64,000 nucleotides of DNA from Vibrio rumoiensis (GTDB lineage Bacteria > Pseudomonadota > Gammaproteobacteria > Enterobacterales > Vibrionaceae), in NCBI RefSeq assembly GCF_002218045.2, contig NZ_AP018687.1:95325-159324 (forward strand), given 5' to 3'. Below the pieces are notes generated by a model. It had not been told where the DNA came from. It searched no databases and worked only from the letters and a program-made list of their open reading frames with translations. The translations under genes were made by a program, and so were the position numbers. Every line of letters starts with the position of its first letter. Positions within the stretch are counted from its first letter, which is position 1. Shown in pieces: positions 7,730 to 15,632 of this stretch.

Positions 7730-8108
7730 AGCCACCTCCAGCCCTCTCGCTTTCTTCGATGTCATTGCCAAGTTCGACCATTCCAATCAGGTCTAGCTGG
7801 GTCATGTCCGAATCCAGAGAACAATCAATCGCTGACTGTATGATGCCTTTGTGGGCCAATGCCAAAACCGACTTAATTGTCGAAAGCAGAGACTCGGCTT
7901 CGCTTTCGATTTGTTCCAGAATGTCTTTCCACTCCCAGTGCTCAAACGGTTGCCAAACGATCAGATCATCAGGCTCATCTCCCCGCTCTACGCACTCAGA
8001 CAAATACTCATAAGCCTTGTACCAATTCTCTTGTTGACCCAGTTCACTGAGCACTTGAGCAGTAGCATGACCGTATGCGATTTGTTCAACTTTGGTTTTG
8101 ATAGACAT
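7719..8108 (-). CDS. Hypothetical protein, 129 aa
   Basis: Not recognised. It is an acidic helical protein beginning MSIKTKVEQIAYG, with several Trp residues around 29-60. ATG 8108 follows GGAGAAACACT. It heads the three-gene block with overlapping or abutting ends at 7003-8108. Confidence 0.55.
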   Translation of the reverse strand: MSIKTKVEQIAYGHATAQVLSELGQQENWYKAYEYLSECVERGDEPDDLIVWQPFEHWEWKDILEQIESEAESLLSTIKSVLALAHKGIIQSAIDCSLDSDMTQLDLIGMVELGNDIEESERAGGGYAA

Positions 8109-8169
8109 AGTGTTTCTCCTCGTGATGGATAGAGGAGCCCCACCCGCAGGAAAGGCCCCTCCGGATGGG
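8109..8169 (-). promoter_or_regulatory. Hairpin leader of the 129-aa gene
   Basis: Minus strand: hairpin 1 is CCCATCCG/CGGGTGGG. Hairpin 2, CTCCTC/GAGGAG, sequesters the ribosome binding site. GGAGGGGCC in hairpin 1 resembles the SD arm. Confidence 0.5.
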
Positions 8170-8394
8170 TTAAATTTCCAAGGTCACATCAGTTTTTGCT
8201 TTAGCGCAGCAAACCAACACTTCCCCTTCTTTGACAAATGCGACGGGGATCTCGTCATAGGCCACTTGACCTTTGAGAAGACGAACCCGGCACATGCCAC
8301 AAAAGCCACTGCGACAATGCGTTTCAACAGTGAGGCCTTTATTTTCGATTTGTTCCAGCAGAACATTGTTGCTGGCTTGCAGTTGTACGTTCAT
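8170..8394 (-). CDS. Small 2Fe-2S ferredoxin
   Basis: This 74-residue protein has the plant-type 2Fe-2S ligand pattern: Cys27, Cys32 and Cys35 in CRSGFCGMC, and a fourth Cys at 62 or 63 near the C-terminus. That is C-x4-C-x2-C with a distant fourth Cys, as in YfaE-like and reductase-linked ferredoxins. By family it carries single electrons; YfaE-type proteins maintain the diferric-tyrosyl cofactor of class Ia ribonucleotide reductase, but no partner reductase is in the window. The ATG at 8394 (GGAGCGTGACC before it) was preferred to the GTG at 8400. Confidence 0.85.
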   Translation of the reverse strand: MNVQLQASNNVLLEQIENKGLTVETHCRSGFCGMCRVRLLKGQVAYDEIPVAFVKEGEVLVCCAKAKTDVTLEI

Positions 8395-8458
8395 GGTCAC
8401 GCTCCTTAGTTATTGATGAGCGCGACCACCCCTTCCGGGATGTCACGCCCCGGTTGGG
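8395..8458 (-). promoter_or_regulatory. Four-segment hairpin leader of the ferredoxin gene (clearest example)
   Basis: Minus strand: hairpin 1 CCGGG/CCCGG contains GCGTGAC. Hairpin 2 pairs GGTCGCGCTC with GAGCGTGACC over 10 bp including one G-U and covers the SD. The same GCGTGAC occurs in segment 1 and segment 4, so segment 3 can pair with either. Confidence 0.6.
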
Positions 8459-9343
8459 CTACTCAGCAAGTGCATAGACACCTACCTCGATGCGAATAAA
8501 GAACCTGGCATCTTGGAGAACCTGCCTGACCTTTGCTTGCCAGTGGTTATTCTCTCGATGCTTTGCATAAGGTTCGATCTCTTGATAAATCTGCTCCAGC
8601 TTCAACGTCTTCCCTTGCAGGACACGCCGTATTGCAGCTTTCCATGTTGTCGAAACCATATTGGTTGCTCGACGGTGAACCGCAGCAAGAAGACTAAGCG
8701 ATGAGGCAACGTCGTTACGACGAAACACCAACAGTTTCTCATGGGCGATACGCACCAGCTTCCCAGAATACTGAGTTCGATCACTCACACAGTTGTGCTG
8801 CGTTTTTATGATCTCATCCACCAGCTTCCCAGGCGCTATACGTTCTACAAGGCTAGAGAGGTTGTAATAGTCCCCATCTCGCCTCAGGTTTCCCATAAGT
8901 ATTCCGTAGTGTCCCCCTCGCTCGCAGGCGTCATGAATGTTCATAACAGCCAGCTCCAGAGCTTCAACGAACTCCGGCAAGTTCATGCGACTCATGTCCC
9001 ATTTGTTGGGCTCGCCCCACTGCATACCGGAATACTGAATCATGTCCCAGTAGGGAGGATGCCACCAGATAAGGTGGGCAGGCTCTCCCAGGAACGAAAG
9101 GAAGTCATCCCGCAGCAGATTGAATCCCTGATGCAAGTCTGTTCCTTTGAAACGGATACCAAGTTCATTGGCAACGTCGATACTGGAACCTCCCCCTACA
9201 CTGGGATCGGCCACCAGACCATTAGGCTTTCTCATGTAGGATTCAATAAAGTCCTTCACAATAAAGCCTGAGCAGTTACCTCTGTACTTGTTGTTTCCGT
9301 AAGGCCCCCTATTTTCGTAGGAGCATACTGATGATTTGAACAT
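8459..9343 (-). CDS. Putative N4/N6-type DNA methyltransferase
   Basis: The 294-residue protein has DPSVGGGSS (residues 46-54) at the position of the SAM-binding DPFxGSG motif and HPPYW (95-99) at the position of the catalytic (D/N/S)PPY motif. Motif I precedes motif IV. The His in place of Asp/Asn/Ser at the first position of the catalytic motif is unusual. By family it would methylate an exocyclic amino group of adenine or cytosine. The C-terminal 80 residues look like a helical DNA-binding extension. No restriction partner adjoins it. The start at 9343 follows GGAGGACGCC; the upstream in-frame ATGs lie in the leader. Confidence 0.7.
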   Translation of the reverse strand: MFKSSVCSYENRGPYGNNKYRGNCSGFIVKDFIESYMRKPNGLVADPSVGGGSSIDVANELGIRFKGTDLHQGFNLLRDDFLSFLGEPAHLIWWHPPYWDMIQYSGMQWGEPNKWDMSRMNLPEFVEALELAVMNIHDACERGGHYGILMGNLRRDGDYYNLSSLVERIAPGKLVDEIIKTQHNCVSDRTQYSGKLVRIAHEKLLVFRRNDVASSLSLLAAVHRRATNMVSTTWKAAIRRVLQGKTLKLEQIYQEIEPYAKHRENNHWQAKVRQVLQDARFFIRIEVGVYALAE

Positions 9344-9416
9344 GGCGTCCTCCATCATAGATGGGGCGCACCATGCTCCCATCAGGGGCAGGTTCGCCCC
9401 TGGTTAGGGATTAAGA
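9344..9416 (-). promoter_or_regulatory. Hairpin leader of the N4/N6-type methyltransferase
   Basis: Minus strand: hairpin 1 AGGGGC/GCCCCT. GGGGCG in it is complementary to CGCCCC in the next segment, which can also approach the GGAGGACGCC start region. Confidence 0.45.
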
Positions 9417-9917
9417 TCAAGCGTTATCTGCATACCACCAGCTAAGGCGATTGCAATCACGAAAGAAAGCAACTTTATCGGGAGCCTTCATCATGACAAC
9501 ATCACCTTCGCAGTAGGTGCATAGCTCAAGCGTTGCTTCATTTTTCCAAAAGGCACTGCACCCCGAATCTTGGTACATAACCTCCCATTTGGGATGGCGC
9601 AAGTACCGACGGAAGAAATCGAGAGTGTCACCGCAGGGAAAGCTAAAGCGTTCCATCACTGAACCATTTTCAGTCAGTTCAGGTTTAACTTTGCCGGTCT
9701 TTAAACGCTTCTTGATGATGCGCTGAATCCAACGAAGTCGTGCAAACAGCCGCTTGGTGTCTTTCTCGTACCACTGGGGATTACGCTTGCTCCAATAGAG
9801 CTTGGCGAATATCTCTCCTGACAGGTCCTTCATCTGGTTTTCGTTGAGTCCATCAAGAAAACGTCGAGAAGGTTTGTCGTGGTTAAGAACTGATTCCAAA
9901 GCTGATAATTTTTTCAT
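9417..9917 (-). CDS. Hypothetical basic protein, 166 aa
   Basis: Not recognised. The central part (residues 45-80) is strongly basic (Lys/Arg-rich, with KKRLKTGKVK), suggesting nucleic-acid contact. Two Cys near residue 130 (CTYC) could bind metal with other Cys residues. ATG 9917 follows GGAGCCCTT. Confidence 0.5.
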   Translation of the reverse strand: MKKLSALESVLNHDKPSRRFLDGLNENQMKDLSGEIFAKLYWSKRNPQWYEKDTKRLFARLRWIQRIIKKRLKTGKVKPELTENGSVMERFSFPCGDTLDFFRRYLRHPKWEVMYQDSGCSAFWKNEATLELCTYCEGDVVMMKAPDKVAFFRDCNRLSWWYADNA

Positions 9918-9997
9918 AAGGGCTCCTTATTGCGATTGCAGAGCCCCTGCCCCTCAGGGCTATTGAGGCCCCATAGGGTTATTAATTGAACGGCGGA
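9918..9997 (-). promoter_or_regulatory. Hairpin leader of the 166-aa gene
   Basis: Minus strand: hairpin 1 CCTCA/TGAGG with AGCCCT in the loop. Hairpin 2 pairs GGGCTC with GAGCCC at the ribosome binding site. The loop copy of AGCCC matches segment 4. Confidence 0.5.
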
Positions 9998-10537
9998 TTA
10001 ATGTGGGTTCGTAAATCGAATGGCTTTACCAATAAAATCAGCCATCAGCCGATTCCCAGTAGAGCTGAAATAGCTCTGCCACTCTTTCCAACCACCTACA
10101 GACTCGACCGAACTTGGAGACTCGAAGATACCCCAGATACGCATTTCACAACCACGTTTCAAAACTCGGTTTACTTGGTCAACCAAATATTCCTTGTTCT
10201 GCAATGACGATAGATTGCAAGGCATCTGCATGATTAGCTTTTCAGCTTGCTCAAAGTCGATTTTTTCAATCAACCCCGTGCGGGTATCTACAGAGAACGG
10301 AACCACCTGCTGACCGTGGTTAGACCACAGCCAATGGGTGATATAGATCGGATTGACACCAACTTCCGTTGGCACCAAAACGCTGCCGCAATCTCGCAAC
10401 AGCCATACCAAACGCAAACCATCAAATCTTTCCAGAGACTCCACATCGGTAGTGATGTCATCTTTGTAGATTTCAGGCAGCTTATGTTCGGCGGCAAGAG
10501 AGACCATTACGGATTTCAGATTAGTTAAATGAGACAT
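9998..10537 (-). CDS. Hypothetical protein, 179 aa
   Basis: Not recognised. The soluble protein has mixed secondary structure; residues 75-100 contain several Ile, Trp and His. ATG 10537 follows GGAGCGCAC. It is the first gene after RNA element C, so it should head a transcription unit. Confidence 0.55.
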   Translation of the reverse strand: MSHLTNLKSVMVSLAAEHKLPEIYKDDITTDVESLERFDGLRLVWLLRDCGSVLVPTEVGVNPIYITHWLWSNHGQQVVPFSVDTRTGLIEKIDFEQAEKLIMQMPCNLSSLQNKEYLVDQVNRVLKRGCEMRIWGIFESPSSVESVGGWKEWQSYFSSTGNRLMADFIGKAIRFTNPH

Positions 10538-10610
10538 GTGCGCTCCTTAAAGTAATTTTGGGGCACACAGAGCCTGACAGGCGCAGTGCGCCCTTAGGCT
10601 GAGGTTTAAT
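10538..10610 (-). promoter_or_regulatory. Hairpin leader of the 179-aa gene
   Basis: Minus strand: hairpin 1 AGCCT..GGCGC with GCGCC..AGGCT. GGGCGCAC in it pairs with GTGTGCCC (one G-U), which can otherwise pair with CACA at the GGAGCGCACATG start. The P1 loop of RNA element C is complementary to CCTCAGC.TAAGG at the head of this leader. Confidence 0.55.
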
Positions 10611-10710
10611 GCTGTTTGTTTTAGGCGACCAGCTATCGCACGTTTTCGCTCTCCGAAGAGAACAAAACTCACTTTCTCAGCAACCCTCAGCGAAGGCATC
10701 TGAGAAAGTG
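10611..10710 (-). ncRNA. Conserved structured RNA element, copy C
   Basis: Minus strand: P1 CACTTTCTCAG/CTGAGAAAGTG (11 bp). P2 CTCT TCGG AGAG. P3 GCGA TAGCTGG TCGC. Tail CTAAAACAAACAGC. The P1 loop holds CCTT and GCTGAGG, complementary to AAGG and CCTCAGC about 70 nt downstream in its own leader. Confidence 0.65.
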
Positions 10711-10733
10711 GGAGGGTATTCCCTCCTCACTTT
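10705..10733 (-). terminator. G/C hairpin at module boundary (P0), copy C
   Basis: AAAGTG.GAGGG/CCCTC..CACTTT, following the 111-aa gene and overlapping the 5' arm of P1 in RNA element C. There is no long T tract, so its role is uncertain. Confidence 0.35.
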
Positions 10734-10769
10734 GATTGTTCCACGAGAGCAGTGTGAACAGGAACGCTC

Positions 10770-10792
10770 AAACTGCCCTTTTAGGGTGCAAA
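10770..10792 (-). promoter_or_regulatory. Transfer-regulon-like dyad upstream of RNA element C
   Basis: GCACCCTAAAAGGGCAGTTTG on the minus strand resembles the dyads before tra genes. Unlike those it is not 60-85 bp from a start codon, but it stands about 60 bp before RNA element C. Confidence 0.35.
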
Positions 10793-10805
10793 GATCAAAG
10801 ACGTA

Positions 10806-11141
10806 TCAACTAACACGCCTTTTCAGTTCTTCGACCAGATGTTCAGGCACCTTGCTCGCAGTACAGACAAGTAAGGTATCGAGGCCAACTGGCTTACGAA
10901 AGCTCTTATTTGACCAGGAATCACCAACTGATGACTTTGCCCAATCAATTGCTTGCCCAAGATTGTGGAACTGCCGCCTGCCTGTGTATCCCATACGACT
11001 ATCCAAGGTAACACCTTGGAAAAGTCTCCAGTACATTGGAGGAATGCGCTTGGCAAGCAGTATGAAAGGCGTATCAGGCACTATGGCCCTTTTACCTTTG
11101 TTCCGATGATACAAATCCAAGGAAGGATGGAATTGATTCAT
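10806..11141 (-). CDS. Hypothetical basic protein, 111 aa
   Basis: Not recognised. It is short, rich in Arg, Lys and aromatic residues, with no Cys cluster or membrane segment. ATG 11141 follows GGAGAGTCT. It is preceded by an unusual leader that looks like an intrinsic terminator, so expression from the upstream VWA gene may be attenuated. Confidence 0.5.
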   Translation of the reverse strand: MNQFHPSLDLYHRNKGKRAIVPDTPFILLAKRIPPMYWRLFQGVTLDSRMGYTGRRQFHNLGQAIDWAKSSVGDSWSNKSFRKPVGLDTLLVCTASKVPEHLVEELKRRVS

Positions 11142-11202
11142 AGACTCTCCAAATAAAAACGGCCACCCCCGAAGGGATAGCCGTTTATCGTTTCACTTCC
11201 TG
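11142..11202 (-). terminator. Terminator-like leader of the 111-aa gene
   Basis: Minus strand: AACGGC..CCC/GGG..GCCGTT followed by TTTATTT, the form of an intrinsic terminator, standing between the VWA gene stop and the GGAGAG ribosome binding site. It replaces the two-hairpin leader seen elsewhere and may act as an attenuator. Confidence 0.6.
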
Positions 11203-12999
11203 TTAGGCCGCAAAAGCAGTCAATGACCGCTCCATCAACTTAAACAGTGTGCGTTGTAAAGCTGCCGCGTCATCAATGACAATGTTCTTTTGGAACAGTC
11301 CTGATACTGCGGTAGTCTCTACCCCTATACCGATCACCTCAACATCACTTCGTTCACAGAGGTCAATCACAGAGCGACATGCCGGAGCGCTTTGAGGCTG
11401 CCCGTCAGTCACCACGATCAACATTTTCCGCTCTTCACGGGTCTTGGTGAGTTCAAAGGCTGCATACCACATGGCTTCCGCCATAGGAGTGCCGCCTGTT
11501 GCTTTGAACCCAAATCGACCAGCCCGATTTTGAACAGTGTCTCCATGCTTAACGACGCTAAACACTGGTTGGTTCCGATTGCCACCAAAAAAGGTAACAG
11601 CCGGGTTTACGCCGGGGATCGCTGCTAGGGCCATCGAAATAGCCAAAGACGCTTCCCGCGCAATGTCTTGACGCTCCTTTCCATTGGCGGCCTTGTAGGC
11701 CATCGAGGAGCTCATATCAACCAGGATGTGAACCGCCGTGTTAGGGCGCTTCTTGGCTTCCGGCTTGAGGAATACGCGAGTATCACCCGTCACTACACGA
11801 TGTAGTTTCCGAGCATCCACACGCTTCCCTGAACGTTGGTTACGGTGAGCAACTCGCTGGCTGGCCTGAACCAATCCGTAAAGCTGCGTTCTTATCTTTG
11901 AAGTGGTGCTCTTCACATCCCCCACAAGGCTTTTGCCAACAGCAGGATTGTTTTGGGTATCTACAGCGGAGCGAACAGTCATATAGCTGTTATCCCCCTT
12001 ATCCTGAGCCACCCGGTTAAGCTCGGCTTTTAATGCGTCATGCGCGTCACCACGCAAGTCACCGGCACCGGCATTCAGAACCTGCTGTAGCATTTTGGCC
12101 GCGTCTTGTTTCGCCGCGTCAGAATTACCACCAGCCTGGCTTTGTCCTGCCTTACTGCCACCATCAGCATCTGACTTAGCTTGGTCGCTCTGTCCTTTCG
12201 GATCAGACTTCCCGCCAGCTTCATCTTGCTTCTGATTTTTGCCTTGCTGATCACTGCCTCCGGCACTAGGCCCTTGGTTCTGATCATTACCACTTCCACC
12301 CTGATTGTTCTGAGGTTGGTCTCCACCAGCGTTTTGTTGGTTGTTACCGTCCTGACCATTCTTGGGTTTCTGCTCTTCTTTTTCCTTTTCCTCTTCGATC
12401 ATCTTGATGATTTGGTCGGCCAAGGATACTACCTCTGCGGTGGATTTCGTGTTCACAGCTTTACGCAGCAAAGCGTTCAACCGAACCACAACACCTTGAG
12501 GAAACACTCGCTCGAATACGGTAGTAGCCGAATCGAGATAGGGTTGCAGGACAGATTGCCCAACAGCCTTAGTTTGCAGCCAGTACAAACAGAACCCTGT
12601 CAGAATGGAGGCTGGAGCCTCTTTATCTGTGACGTGCTCGTAATGACCAGCTTGAGCCATATAACGAGCGACTTCATTCAGGGTTTGTGAAGTGCCTGGG
12701 AAGAGATCCATCATGGCGCGTTCAATACGGCAGTCCTCCAAAACGTTGGACAGCTCAGCATGAAGGCCTCTTCGGCGTTCGACACCAAAATCCGTAAAAC
12801 GGACGTGGGCGGCTTCATGGGCCAAATACCCCCAGACAGCATCCATATTTGGATAGTCGTCGGGGATATTCGGAACCACAATGGTTTTACCGTCGGTGTA
12901 AGCGTCATCGTTACCGATTGCCACTTTAACACCGAGTTTTTCACCATAGGCTGCGGCCACGATAGGTAGAGCGCTGTAAATGGTGCGTTTTTTGGACAT
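11203..12999 (-). CDS. CobT-like protein: N-terminal metal motif plus von Willebrand factor A domain
   Basis: The 598-residue protein starts with a domain carrying HEAAH (residues 61-65), a zinc-binding motif like that of plasmid and phage CobT homologues. A long low-complexity linker rich in Gln, Gly, Asn, Asp and Lys follows (about 205-300), then a C-terminal VWA domain whose MIDAS motif DMSSS lies near residue 425. In cobaltochelatase, CobT pairs with the AAA+ ATPase CobS; here the matching ATPase is at 17701-18669. MoxR-VWA pairs generally remodel or load metals into partner proteins. No cobalamin genes are present, so cobalt insertion is unlikely and the target is unknown. Related genes occur in SXT and IncA/C elements. 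Confidence 0.8.
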   Translation of the reverse strand: MSKKRTIYSALPIVAAAYGEKLGVKVAIGNDDAYTDGKTIVVPNIPDDYPNMDAVWGYLAHEAAHVRFTDFGVERRRGLHAELSNVLEDCRIERAMMDLFPGTSQTLNEVARYMAQAGHYEHVTDKEAPASILTGFCLYWLQTKAVGQSVLQPYLDSATTVFERVFPQGVVVRLNALLRKAVNTKSTAEVVSLADQIIKMIEEEKEKEEQKPKNGQDGNNQQNAGGDQPQNNQGGSGNDQNQGPSAGGSDQQGKNQKQDEAGGKSDPKGQSDQAKSDADGGSKAGQSQAGGNSDAAKQDAAKMLQQVLNAGAGDLRGDAHDALKAELNRVAQDKGDNSYMTVRSAVDTQNNPAVGKSLVGDVKSTTSKIRTQLYGLVQASQRVAHRNQRSGKRVDARKLHRVVTGDTRVFLKPEAKKRPNTAVHILVDMSSSMAYKAANGKERQDIAREASLAISMALAAIPGVNPAVTFFGGNRNQPVFSVVKHGDTVQNRAGRFGFKATGGTPMAEAMWYAAFELTKTREERKMLIVVTDGQPQSAPACRSVIDLCERSDVEVIGIGVETTAVSGLFQKNIVIDDAAALQRTLFKLMERSLTAFAA

Positions 13000-13083
13000 A
13001 TCTTTTCTCCTGATTGAGAAGGAGATAGTCCACCCCTGGAGGGGATGGCTATCCCCTCCGGGTCGGTTTAGTTGAAGTGACTA
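13000..13083 (-). promoter_or_regulatory. Hairpin leader of the CobT-like gene
   Basis: Minus strand: hairpin 1 is a perfect GGAGGGGAT/ATCCCCTCC. Hairpin 2, TTCTC/GAGAA, covers GGAG. GATAG in hairpin 1 can pair with CTATC between the hairpins. Confidence 0.5.
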
Positions 13084-14361
13084 TTAAAAGAACAAGTCAC
13101 CATCATCGTCAGTTTTAGGCGGTTCCTGGTTGAGAGGCTCCGTAGCAGGCTCCTCTTGGATGGGATCGGGTACTACCAGAGTTTCCTCAGGTAAAACAGG
13201 CTCATCCTCAACATCAAGGTATTCATCTTGAACAGCATCACCGGCATTGGGGTCATCTTCCGACTCGCCCTCACCTCGCTCTGCAAAATTCTTGAAGAAA
13301 CTGTCAATGTCTTCATCCACGTCAACGGCGTCACCACCGTTGTTGGTCTGTTCAGATTGAACAGCGCCAGCACCACCTACCTGTTGCTGCACAGTGTTAT
13401 CACCCTCTAATACGAGGGCAGACTCACCAGCTTTATCGCTTTCTAGTCCGGCTTTTTCATTTTTAGAACGGTCCCCCATATGGGCTTCCGAACCGCCAAT
13501 GTTAAGAGCCATTCCTTCTACAGTGATCGAACCGTTGGCATACTCCTCGATGCGTTCCCTTTCGCTCATGATCAGCACTGCGGCCACGACCTGATAAAAG
13601 AAAGGTGCAACGATGTTACGACCATCAGCATGTTGCTCGTAGCCACGAAGGGTCTGATCGAGCAGCTTGACCAAAGGGTTAAAAGCGCTGTTCAAGAAGC
13701 TAAGCCCATCCACTTTGTCGCGGATATTACGGAGGGTTTGTCGTGTCGTAACCGCACATTGGTCTCGACCTGCCAGACGTTCCATATAGAACTTATTTGC
13801 TTCCTGAACTACTTCGGAGACAAGATCGTCACCAAGACGCTCAACCTTGCGGTTAAGGCGCTTAGCGTTAGCCTCATCCTCGTTCACCGGCTGAATCATG
13901 AACACCTGATATTCAAAACCAATTCGCTCTTCGACCGTTTCCTTTGGAAGGGCTCCAGCGCGTATGGCTCGTTCGTATTCAGGGTTTTCCTGACACCATT
14001 CATCCACAGCTTTGTTATAACCGTTGATGAAATCCTGTTTCAATTGGTTGAACTGGTAGTTGATGTCATTCAGCTTGTTACAGATTTCATCGGTCCTGCT
14101 GACAGGGACGGCAAATCCGTTCATAAACGGCATACCGAATTTCAGTAGGAGACGACGAGTTTCTGTTTTCAGGCGATGAAAGCCTTTCAGCTTCGCCGGA
14201 TCACAGATTTTTTTACTTCCTAGTTGAGCGACTTTCTCAGGTGGTATTTCACCACCCTCACCCAGCTTGAGGTCAGATGCAGACAAACGGGTTTGTCCGC
14301 TCCAAATGTCAAAGTCAACGTGAATAACACAAAGGCTTTGTAGATGGTTCACTTTAGTCAT
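13084..14361 (-). CDS. DUF3150-family protein
   Basis: This 425-residue protein has the features of the DUF3150 proteins that accompany CobS and CobT-like genes on plasmids: a helical, charged body and a very acidic, low-complexity C-terminal third (Asp, Glu, Gln, Pro and Val after about residue 330). No catalytic motif is visible. ATG 14361 with GGAGTGCATC before it was chosen; the longer frame to 14391 crosses the leader. It lies between Exo and the CobT-like gene and follows RNA element D. The assignment rests on neighbourhood and composition, so it is moderately sure. Confidence 0.65.
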   Translation of the reverse strand: MTKVNHLQSLCVIHVDFDIWSGQTRLSASDLKLGEGGEIPPEKVAQLGSKKICDPAKLKGFHRLKTETRRLLLKFGMPFMNGFAVPVSRTDEICNKLNDINYQFNQLKQDFINGYNKAVDEWCQENPEYERAIRAGALPKETVEERIGFEYQVFMIQPVNEDEANAKRLNRKVERLGDDLVSEVVQEANKFYMERLAGRDQCAVTTRQTLRNIRDKVDGLSFLNSAFNPLVKLLDQTLRGYEQHADGRNIVAPFFYQVVAAVLIMSERERIEEYANGSITVEGMALNIGGSEAHMGDRSKNEKAGLESDKAGESALVLEGDNTVQQQVGGAGAVQSEQTNNGGDAVDVDEDIDSFFKNFAERGEGESEDDPNAGDAVQDEYLDVEDEPVLPEETLVVPDPIQEEPATEPLNQEPPKTDDDGDLFF

Positions 14362-14443
14362 GATGCACTCCAAAAGTTGGGGGCGCACCACGTCCCGAAC
14401 CGGGCGGATGCGCCCGGTAGGGCCAGTAAATTAACGTTAATTT
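14362..14443 (-). promoter_or_regulatory. Hairpin leader of the DUF3150 gene
   Basis: Minus strand: the palindrome TTAACGTTAA, then hairpin 1 ACCGGGC/GCCCGGT with GCGCATC in the loop, then GGTGCGC, which can pair with that copy or with the GTGCATC next to the start codon. It is almost identical to the CobS-like leader. Confidence 0.5.
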
Positions 14444-14541
14444 GCTGTTTGTTTTTGGCGACCAGCTATCGCACATTTTCGCTCTCCGGAGAGAACAAAA
14501 TCTTCTTTCCGTTGAAGACTCTCAGAATCTCCAAGGGAAAG
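14444..14541 (-). ncRNA. Conserved structured RNA element, copy D
   Basis: Minus strand: P1 GCTTTCC with GGAAAG and inner TTGGAGA/TCTTCAA (one G-U). P2 CTCT CCGG AGAG. P3 GCGA TAGCTGG TCGC. Tail CCAAAAACAAACAGC. The P2-P3-tail part is almost identical to copy E, whereas P1 differs in sequence but keeps pairing. Confidence 0.65.
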
Positions 14542-14561
14542 CGGGGGAAAATCCCCCACTT
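14539..14561 (-). terminator. G/C hairpin at module boundary (P0), copy D
   Basis: AAG.GGGGG/CCCCC.CTT stem overlapping the stop codon of the exonuclease gene and the P1 arm of RNA element D. Confidence 0.35.
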
Positions 14562-15570
14562 ACCAGTAGCATGTAACTACTTCTTCCGGCAGATCATCAA
14601 GAGGAGCAAGTACGTCCTCATCAACAATGTACCGTGGTTTCACCGAACCTGTAACCGTTACACGGCACCGTTCGGATGACTTCTCTCTGTACTGGTCAAT
14701 ATCCTCAGGCTTAACACCTGATGCTTTGTCAGCAAGCAGTTTTTTGTAGTCTACCCGACCAGCCGCTTTGTATCTCGTCACCATCACGCCGCAGTAGTCG
14801 GCATGGAAGTATTCCCCCATGAGGGACTTCATGGTTTCGAGATGAGGTTTTTGCCTTTCTTGAAGCTCAGTCAGTCGCTGTTTAAGCTCCTGAATCTCAG
14901 CATCATAGAGGCGGTATTCCTCAGCAGCAGCAATCCAACAATTGACCTCACCACCTTGCGGTATGTATAAGTCTCTCTCTGGATCTTTATCAGGTTCCTT
15001 CTTGTCTACTACCTGTTGCCAGAACTTTTTAGCCTCAGCCAAGATTTCTTTGATCATGGCTTCATCTCGGAGTATTGGAAACTCCTTTATCTGTCCTTCA
15101 AAGTAGAAGACTAACCAACCTTGCTTAGCACCCGTAACCAGGAGCTGGTGTTGCACCTGCGGGTAATAAAGCTGGTATGCCTTGCTGTTTGCTTTCTCAG
15201 CACAAACATCTTCCCATACAGTAGCACTCGGGCTTTTCAGCTCGACGGGTTCCCCGTTATCTCTCAGGCCATCCAGGGAGGCCCTCATGAGCGGGTATTG
15301 AACCGATTGAACACAGGCAGGGAGGAGCATATCATCATACTTCTCCTCAAAAGCACGTCTTGCGGCATCTTCGTTTTCTATCCCCCGGCGAACCAGCGGA
15401 TTAAGACTCAGATCGACTTCTCGCGCATACCCAGTCTTCTCGGCCCACAGTCTCCATCGTGTTTTGTACGGAGACCGGTTGAGCAGGATAGCGGCGTCAG
15501 TGGCTGTTACACCTTGACGCCGCCAATCAAGCCAATCTTCCTCGCGTTGCGATAGGTTGACTATTTTCAT
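14560..15570 (-). CDS. exo: YqaJ/lambda-Exo-type 5'-3' exonuclease
   Basis: The 336-residue protein shows the YqaJ recombinase layout: an N-terminal helix with a TATDAAI-type motif, GIENEDAAR near residue 64, then the metal-binding Asp of RASLDGL followed by VELKSP (Asp...ExK, the PD-(D/E)xK signature) and a Gln in YYPQVQHQL. By family it degrades one strand of duplex ends to leave 3' single strands for an annealing protein. The gene directly follows bet, as in lambda Red and in the SXT and IncA/C recombination modules. It probably works with Bet in homologous recombination between related elements or in plasmid repair. Confidence 0.85.
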   Translation of the reverse strand: MKIVNLSQREEDWLDWRRQGVTATDAAILLNRSPYKTRWRLWAEKTGYAREVDLSLNPLVRRGIENEDAARRAFEEKYDDMLLPACVQSVQYPLMRASLDGLRDNGEPVELKSPSATVWEDVCAEKANSKAYQLYYPQVQHQLLVTGAKQGWLVFYFEGQIKEFPILRDEAMIKEILAEAKKFWQQVVDKKEPDKDPERDLYIPQGGEVNCWIAAAEEYRLYDAEIQELKQRLTELQERQKPHLETMKSLMGEYFHADYCGVMVTRYKAAGRVDYKKLLADKASGVKPEDIDQYREKSSERCRVTVTGSVKPRYIVDEDVLAPLDDLPEEVVTCYW

Positions 15571-15632
15571 GGACCTCTCTCCAGTGGTTAGGAGGGAGAT
15601 CTCCCCCAGCAGGGGAGTCCCCCCCGTTGGGG
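15571..15632 (-). promoter_or_regulatory. Hairpin leader of exo
   Basis: Minus strand: hairpin 1 CCCCA..GGGG/CCCC..TGGGG. Hairpin 2 pairs CTCCCTCC with GGAGAGAG, which holds the ribosome binding site. Confidence 0.5.

Noticed and set aside
12181..12690. A 169-codon plus-strand frame opposite the CobT-like gene, rich in hydrophobic residues.
   Set aside because: It mirrors the low-complexity Gln/Gly/Asn linker of the real gene and lacks a start signal.
14541..14560. Read-through of the exo stop codon: the frame stays open for about 36 codons into RNA element D.
   Set aside because: Other copies of the element are not in frame with their upstream genes, so this is most likely chance.
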